Source of the DNA: Actinomycetes bacterium | GTDB taxonomy: Bacteria > Actinomycetota > Acidimicrobiia > Spongiisociales > JAHEDJ01 | Direction of reading: 5' to 3' | Assembly: GCA_024641245.1 (NCBI GenBank) | Contig: JAHEDK010000021.1 | Coordinates: 1 to 44,251, forward strand | Length of the DNA stretch: 44,251 bases | The notes under the pieces: model-generated | What the model saw: the letters and a program-made list of their open reading frames with translations, nothing else | Told to the model about the DNA's origin: nothing | The model's database searches: none | Shown here: positions 39,919-44,251 of the stretch, piece after piece | Layout: each line of letters opens with the position of its first letter | How positions within the stretch are numbered: position 1 is the first letter of the stretch | Program-made: the position numbers and the translations under genes

Positions 39919-39924
39919 AGGCTA
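39919..39924 (+). promoter_or_regulatory. -10 box (TAGGCT) for the PLP enzyme gene
   Basis: TAGGCT lies 31 nt before ATG 39956; unlike the leaderless genes, a Shine-Dalgarno AGGAG (39943-39947) follows. Confidence 0.35.
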
Positions 39925-39955
39925 GGCGCACGTCATCCATCAGGAGCGTCGGCCG

Positions 39956-41230
39956 ATGTGTGCGAAATGGGAAGATTCGATCAAAGGTCGGAAGCTTCAC
40001 CCTGAGAGCCTCATGATGGGGTACGGGTATAAGCCGGAGTGGTCGGAAGGCTCGCTCAAGAGCCCGATCTTTCAGACATCCACATTCGTCTTCAAGACGG
40101 CTGAGGAAGGCAAAGCCTTTTTTGAAGTCGCCTACGGACTGCGCAAAGCAAACGAGGGCGAGGGGATCGGGCTCATCTACAGCCGCCTCAACAATCCCGA
40201 CCTGGAGATCCTCGAAGACCGGCTTTCACTGTGGGACGGCGCCGAGGCGGCTGCCGCCTTCAAGTCGGGGATGGCGGCGATCAGCACGACGATGTGGGCG
40301 TATCTCCGGCCGGGCGACGTGCTCCTCTACAGCCGTCCGATCTACGGCGGTACAGACCACCTGGCCAACTTCGTGCTCCCGGAATTCGGTATCACGCCCA
40401 TCGACTTCGACTGCCGGGATACTATAAATTCCATCGAAGCACGTCTCACTCGCGACGCGCCGGGCAAGCGGGTCGGGCTCATTCTGATCGAGACACCGGC
40501 CAATCCCACCAACGACCTGATCGACATCGCAATGGGGACCGAACTCGCCCGCAGACACTCGACAGACGATCACAAGGTCCCGGTTGCCGTCGACAACACC
40601 TTCCTGGGACCGGTGTTCCAGCGGCCACTCGACCACGGCGCAGACATCGTTATCTACTCGGCCACCAAGTTCATCGGGGGGCATTCCGATTTGATCGCCG
40701 GAGCAGCCCTCGGCTCGGAAGAGATGATGGCTCCGGTGCGGGCGATGCGCACATTCCTCGGGACTATGGTCGGCCCCTGGACTGGTTGGCTTCTCCTCCG
40801 CAGCCTCGAGACGTTGAGCCTCCGGATGACCCGCCAGGCCGCCAATGCCGCAAGGGTCGCCGAGTTCCTCCGCGACCACGACAAAGTGTTGAATCTCCAC
40901 TACCTGGGTCATCTCGACGCGGGCCATCCACAGTTCGAACTTTTCAAGCGGCAGTGCCTCGGCTCTGGTTCGATGATCGCCTTCGAGATCCCCGGCGGAG
41001 AGCCGGCTGCCTTCCGATTCCTCAACGCGCTCAGAATGGTCCATCTAGCCGTTTCGCTCGGCGGGACCGAATCACTGGCAGAGCACCCGGCCAGCATGAC
41101 CCATGCCGACGTGGGACGCGAGGAGAAGGACCGCCTGGGCGTCACAGACGGGCTGGTCCGGATCTCGATCGGCGTCGAGCACCCGGACGATCTGATTCTG
41201 GACATCGGCCAAGCCCTGGACGCTGTGTGA
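39956..41230 (+). CDS. Cystathionine gamma-synthase/lyase family PLP enzyme
   Basis: A 424-residue enzyme of the Cys/Met metabolism PLP family. Motifs: SPIFQTSTFVF, IYSRLNNPDLEILE with the phosphate-binding Tyr/Arg, KSGMAAIST, DVLLYSRPIYGG, ETPANPTNDL, VAVDNTFLGPVFQRPL, and the PLP Lys238 in YSATKFIGGHSD; the C-terminal SLGGTESLAEHPASMTH block fits cystathionine gamma-synthase, gamma-lyase and methionine gamma-lyase alike. Which reaction it performs cannot be told from sequence. It is somewhat longer than usual because of an N-terminal extension and an insert around residues 55-65. The start ATG 39956 has AGGAG 8 nt upstream. No SAM riboswitch is visible in the leader. Confidence 0.9.
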   Translation: MCAKWEDSIKGRKLHPESLMMGYGYKPEWSEGSLKSPIFQTSTFVFKTAEEGKAFFEVAYGLRKANEGEGIGLIYSRLNNPDLEILEDRLSLWDGAEAAAAFKSGMAAISTTMWAYLRPGDVLLYSRPIYGGTDHLANFVLPEFGITPIDFDCRDTINSIEARLTRDAPGKRVGLILIETPANPTNDLIDIAMGTELARRHSTDDHKVPVAVDNTFLGPVFQRPLDHGADIVIYSATKFIGGHSDLIAGAALGSEEMMAPVRAMRTFLGTMVGPWTGWLLLRSLETLSLRMTRQAANAARVAEFLRDHDKVLNLHYLGHLDAGHPQFELFKRQCLGSGSMIAFEIPGGEPAAFRFLNALRMVHLAVSLGGTESLAEHPASMTHADVGREEKDRLGVTDGLVRISIGVEHPDDLILDIGQALDAV

Positions 41231-41259
41231 GACCGGGACCTGGTCTCGAGGTTCCAGGT
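41229..41259 (+). promoter_or_regulatory. Mutually exclusive hairpins after the PLP enzyme gene
   Basis: GAGACC (41229-41234) can pair with GGTCTC (41242-41247); alternatively ACCTGG (41238-41243) can pair with CCAGGT (41254-41259). The two stems share bases, as in an attenuator, but there is no T-run and no leader peptide, so a simple terminator or processing hairpin is equally possible. Confidence 0.3.
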
Positions 41260-41318
41260 TGGCGGCGGCGAGCTGCCCTGCGGGTGACAACCGTCATTGC
41301 CTGCGGACCGGGGGAACG

Positions 41319-43487
41319 ATGACCGCCCAACCAGACGAAGCAACATACAAGAGGCGCATTCGCGCCTGGACGATGTACGACTGGGCCAACTCGGCGTTTG
41401 CCACGACGATCCTCGCCGCAGTGCTCCCGGCCTACTACAGCGAAGTCGCCGGTGCCACTCTACCGAGCGCAGCCGTCGCCACGGCCTACTGGACCACCAC
41501 CCTGAGTATCTCGCTGATCATCGTTGCCCTGATTTCTCCCGTTCTCGGCACCATCGCCGATGTCATGCGCGGGAAGAAGAAGCTCCTTTCGATATTCGTC
41601 GGTGTCGGCGTGATCGGCACCGGCTTCCTGGTTCTCATCACCACCGGCGACTGGTTGCTGGCTTCCATCTTCTTTGTAGTCGGGCGGGTCGGGTTCGCAG
41701 CCGCGAATGTGTTCTACGACTCCCTCCTCCCCCACGTTGCTCGTCCCGAAGATCAGGATTCGGTGTCGGCGCGGGGCTACGCAATCGGGTACCTCGGCGG
41801 CGGCCTCTTGCTGGCGGTCAATGTTGCGATGATCTTCATCATCGGATCGGAGATGGGCGCCCGCCTGTCATTCCTGTCCGTGGCGATCTGGTGGGCCGTG
41901 TTCTCGATACCGATCTTCCGTCGCGTCCCCGAGCCGCCGGCTGCCGGCGGCGACCTGCGACCCGGTGAGACCGTCATCCGCGTCAGCTTTGCCCGCCTCG
42001 GCGAAACGCTGCAGAACCTGCGGCAGTACCGGGAACTCTTCAAGTACCTGATCGCCTTTCTCATCTACAACGACGGAATAGGGACGATCATCGGCGTAGC
42101 GGTCATCTACGGGGCGGAACTCGGCTTCGGCACGACCGAGTTGATCCTGGCGATCCTGCTCGTTCAGTTCGTCGGCATCCCCTTCAGCCTCGTCTTCGGC
42201 CGGATTCCCAGGTCCGCCGACCCAAACCGAGCGATCTACCTCGCCTTCATCGTCTTCAACATCGTGGCCCTGCCGCTGGTGGGCATCATCGGTGCGCGGG
42301 CAATGCCAGCCGACACCGTCGGGGCGGCCCCCGCTCCTTTTGTGGCGAGCGGTGAGATTGTCGGCGAAGGCGTCTATCCCATCACGGACCCGGCACTGGA
42401 ACTTACAGGAGCGTGGGACTCCATCACCGCCGCCACGGTCGCCGAACAAACAGGTGGGATCAGCGACGCGGCGGTTGCGGCTACGCCGGTGGTTCTGGCC
42501 ATCGCGCTCATCTGTCTGCTGGTTGCCTGGATCGTGGCACGCCGGCGCAAACGGGCCGGCTCCACATCAACACCATGGATGGCCATCGGCATTGGAACCG
42601 TTGGACTCGTCGGGTTGCTCGTCGCCGCACTCGGCCAGTTGATCGTACTTACCACTGCCGATCCCATCGCCCATGCGAGGGCCGCCGGTCCGGCCGCGGT
42701 AGCACTCGAATACAACGGCCGGAAGGTCGAGATCACCCACAGCGCAGGCCCCGACCACGGGACCTGGACGGTTGAGGTCGATGGAAGCCCACTGATCGAA
42801 GACGGCGAAGCGTTCGAGATCGATGCCGTCAACGACACACTTCGGTACGGGGTGCGCACGACCATCGACGCCGGCGCTCCCGGCGCCCACACACTGACCG
42901 TACGGAACGGCGGAGGCGTGATTGCCATTGGGGAATTCGAAGTGCTTCCGCCCGTCCGCGCCAGCAACCTGGCCACCATCCTGGCGAGCCTGCTGGTCAT
43001 CGAGATCATCGGACTGGCGCTGGCTGCCCTCTTCGGCAAGCAGTTGTTCGGCGCAGCCGCAGACGCCATGACCACCAAGCGGGCCATCATCCTGGCGCTC
43101 ATCGCCTATACGTTCATTGCCGTGTGGGGGTTCTTTCTCGACGCGGTCATCGAGTTCTGGTATCTCGCCTGGTTGGTGGCCGTTGTTCAAGGTGGGAGCC
43201 AGGCCCTCAGCCGCAGTCTCTACTCTTCGATGTCGCCGACGTCGATCAGCGGCGAGTTCTTCGGGTTCTTCTCAGTCATGTCGAAGTTCTCATCAATCGT
43301 CGGACCCGTGATCTTCGCCGGAGCTGTTGCCGTCTTCGGCAACAGCCGCCCTGCCGTCCTCAGTCTCGTCGCCTTCTTCGTCGTTGGTATCGTTCTGCTT
43401 CAGCGGGTCGATGTCGAAGAGGGGCGCAGGGTGGCAATCGAAGCGGATCGGCGTCTGCTCGGCAACAACAGGGAGGGCGAAACATGA
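41319..43487 (+). CDS. UMF1-type MFS transporter with large insertion
   Basis: A 722-residue member of the Atg22/UMF1 MFS family, whose usual length is about 430. The N-terminal signature is MYDWANSAFATTI (residues 19-31), followed by SPVLGTIADVMRGKKKLL and DSLLPHVARPEDQDSVSARGYAIGYLGG. Between two similar elements (RSADPNRAIYLAFIVFNIVAL near 306-326 and DAMTTKRAIILALIAY near 582-597) lies about 260 extra residues: three further hydrophobic segments and a beta-rich soluble module (about 454-545) with VTVRNGGG-like strands. The late QGGSQALSRSLYSSMSP block is normal for the family. The start ATG 41319 has GGGGGAA just upstream. It overlaps the LapA-like gene by four bases. Confidence 0.88.
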   Translation: MTAQPDEATYKRRIRAWTMYDWANSAFATTILAAVLPAYYSEVAGATLPSAAVATAYWTTTLSISLIIVALISPVLGTIADVMRGKKKLLSIFVGVGVIGTGFLVLITTGDWLLASIFFVVGRVGFAAANVFYDSLLPHVARPEDQDSVSARGYAIGYLGGGLLLAVNVAMIFIIGSEMGARLSFLSVAIWWAVFSIPIFRRVPEPPAAGGDLRPGETVIRVSFARLGETLQNLRQYRELFKYLIAFLIYNDGIGTIIGVAVIYGAELGFGTTELILAILLVQFVGIPFSLVFGRIPRSADPNRAIYLAFIVFNIVALPLVGIIGARAMPADTVGAAPAPFVASGEIVGEGVYPITDPALELTGAWDSITAATVAEQTGGISDAAVAATPVVLAIALICLLVAWIVARRRKRAGSTSTPWMAIGIGTVGLVGLLVAALGQLIVLTTADPIAHARAAGPAAVALEYNGRKVEITHSAGPDHGTWTVEVDGSPLIEDGEAFEIDAVNDTLRYGVRTTIDAGAPGAHTLTVRNGGGVIAIGEFEVLPPVRASNLATILASLLVIEIIGLALAALFGKQLFGAAADAMTTKRAIILALIAYTFIAVWGFFLDAVIEFWYLAWLVAVVQGGSQALSRSLYSSMSPTSISGEFFGFFSVMSKFSSIVGPVIFAGAVAVFGNSRPAVLSLVAFFVVGIVLLQRVDVEEGRRVAIEADRRLLGNNREGET

Positions 43488-43855
43488 GCAAGGACTCAGA
43501 CAACTGGGATGACTTCACCCTGAGCGAAGAGGAACCGGTCCCCGAGGAGGTTCAAAAGGGCACAGAGCCCCCGGGTCTCGGCCAGGACAAGACGGGCGTC
43601 CGCTGGAGTTTGATTTCCAGCCTGATCCTCATTGCCGCCATCACAATTCTGGCTGCCCAAAACACCCAGAACGTACGGCTCAACTACCTCGGCTGGACCG
43701 GCCGGGCCCCGCTCGTCGCCATCATTCTGGCGACGGTTTTCATTGCCGTACTGATCGATGAGGCAGTCGGGTTCTTCTGGCGGCGCCGGCGCCGGCGCTT
43801 GGTCGCCGAACGCGAGGAGCTCAAGCGACTCCGATCCGAGCGTTCCTCCAGCTGA
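43484..43855 (+). CDS. LapA-domain (DUF1049) membrane protein
   Basis: A 123-residue protein. An acidic N-terminus (to about 40) is followed by two transmembrane helices (SLISSLILIAAITILAA and APLVAIILATVFIAVLI) separated by QNTQNVRLNYLGW, the LapA/DUF1049 hallmark, and a very basic Arg-rich end (WRRRRRRRLVAEREELKRL). LapA is involved in lipopolysaccharide assembly in proteobacteria; in actinobacteria the role is unknown. ATG 43484 overlaps the transporter stop (ATGA) and has GGGAGG upstream, so translation is coupled. Confidence 0.85.
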   Translation: MSKDSDNWDDFTLSEEEPVPEEVQKGTEPPGLGQDKTGVRWSLISSLILIAAITILAAQNTQNVRLNYLGWTGRAPLVAIILATVFIAVLIDEAVGFFWRRRRRRLVAEREELKRLRSERSSS

Positions 43856-43865
43856 AAGGATCGTG

Positions 43866-44251
43866 ATGCCCCAGCGCCTCATAGTGATCGGCGGCGACGC
43901 GGCCGGCATGTCCGCCGCCAGCCAGGCGCGCCGCCGTCGGAAACCAGAGGATCTCGAGATCATCGTGCTGGAAAAGGGTAATTATGTCAGCTACTCGGCT
44001 TGTGGTGAGCCGTACTTCGTGTCAGGCGAGGTCGAGGACTTCGACGACCTCCAGGTGCGGACCCCCGAGCAATTCTGGAAGGTGTCGATTGATGCCCGGA
44101 TCCGCCACGAGGCGACCGGGATTGACATCTACAGGGGTCTGGTGACGTTTCGGAATCACGTAGACGGCTCTGAGGAGACGATCGGCTACGACCAATTGCT
44201 GTACGCGACCGGCGCACAATCTCTGCGCCCGCCCATCGACGGAATGGATCT
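43866..44251 (+). CDS. CoA-disulfide reductase-like FAD-dependent oxidoreductase (partial)
   Basis: The first 128 residues of a flavoprotein cut off by the window edge. MPQRLIVIGGDAAGMSAASQ is the FAD-binding loop; GNYVSYSACGEPYFVSG carries the redox Cys of the CoA-disulfide reductase/NADH oxidase group, in place of the CxxxxC pair of glutathione reductase types. DQLLYATGAQSLRPPIDG matches the second FAD contact (ATG motif). Members reduce CoA disulfide, polysulfide or oxygen using NAD(P)H. The start ATG 43866 has AAAGGA 6 nt upstream; the gene follows the LapA-like gene after 10 nt and may be in its operon. Confidence 0.9.
   Translation, partial: MPQRLIVIGGDAAGMSAASQARRRRKPEDLEIIVLEKGNYVSYSACGEPYFVSGEVEDFDDLQVRTPEQFWKVSIDARIRHEATGIDIYRGLVTFRNHVDGSEETIGYDQLLYATGAQSLRPPIDGMD

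Noticed and set aside
39757-39955. SAM or other riboswitch ahead of the cystathionine-type enzyme
   Set aside because: No conserved SAM-box elements; only a -10-like box and a Shine-Dalgarno site are visible.
40226-41044. 272-codon minus-strand frame opposite the PLP enzyme
   Set aside because: Antisense to a gene with complete PLP-enzyme motifs; no start signal.

Overview
The window is a high-GC, densely packed stretch of bacterial chromosome with about 39 protein genes. It has no tRNA, rRNA, CRISPR array, integrase or insertion sequence that I can see. Gene content and signals point to an actinobacterium, possibly Acidimicrobiia or a relative: HSD17B-type dehydrogenases with alpha-methylacyl-CoA racemase and FadD-like ligase, abundant GTG/TTG starts, and many apparently leaderless genes with a TANNNT -10 box 6-9 nt before the start codon. 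The phylum is an inference; no marker rRNA is present.

Region 1 (1-3554, + strand) is a SipW/TasA-like secretion cluster: the tail of one exported protein, two further exported camelysin/TasA-like proteins, and a polytopic signal peptidase of the Ser-His (S26B, SipW/archaeal) type. Region 2 (3556-14670) is metabolic: a hydroxyacid dehydrogenase divergent from a prolyl oligopeptidase, an HSD17B4-type SDR, a family-3 hexosaminidase lipoprotein co-transcribed with a fatty acyl-CoA ligase, an alpha-methylacyl-CoA racemase coupled to an AI-2E family membrane protein, and a divergent rhodanese/SufE sulfur pair.

Region 3 (14687-19760) holds an SDR, a pair of tandemly duplicated coiled-coil proteins (one with a MerR-like HTH, one that has lost it), a decayed SDR 3' end, glutamate racemase, a small cytochrome c lipoprotein, a COG2426 membrane protein, and two tiny FlgM-like proteins. 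Region 4 (19761-26313) is YchF, GpsA and an sbcD-sbcC-nurA operon for DNA end processing. A HerA-like ATPase, the usual NurA partner, lies about 10 kb further on.

Region 5 (26398-30809) is an operon of two glutamine-synthetase-fold ligases flanking an SDR, with a class I glutamine amidotransferase divergent to it. Both ligases have lost the ammonium-site residues of true glutamine synthetase, so a gamma-glutamyl-amine pathway is likelier than ammonium assimilation. Region 6 (30812-37879) has a protein-deglycation pair (fructosamine kinase plus low-MW phosphatase, the kinase seeming to start at CTG), a winged-helix protein, HerA, a CPBP protease overlapped by a second membrane HExxH protein, and a PQQ-type sugar dehydrogenase lipoprotein.

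Region 7 (37975-44251) has a REC-GGDEF-EAL protein, a cystathionine gamma-synthase family enzyme, a UMF1-type transporter with a roughly 260-residue insertion, a LapA-like membrane protein, and the first 128 residues of a CoA-disulfide-reductase-like flavoprotein cut off by the window edge. Longer non-coding gaps are few; the largest (19034-19313) carries one strong hairpin.
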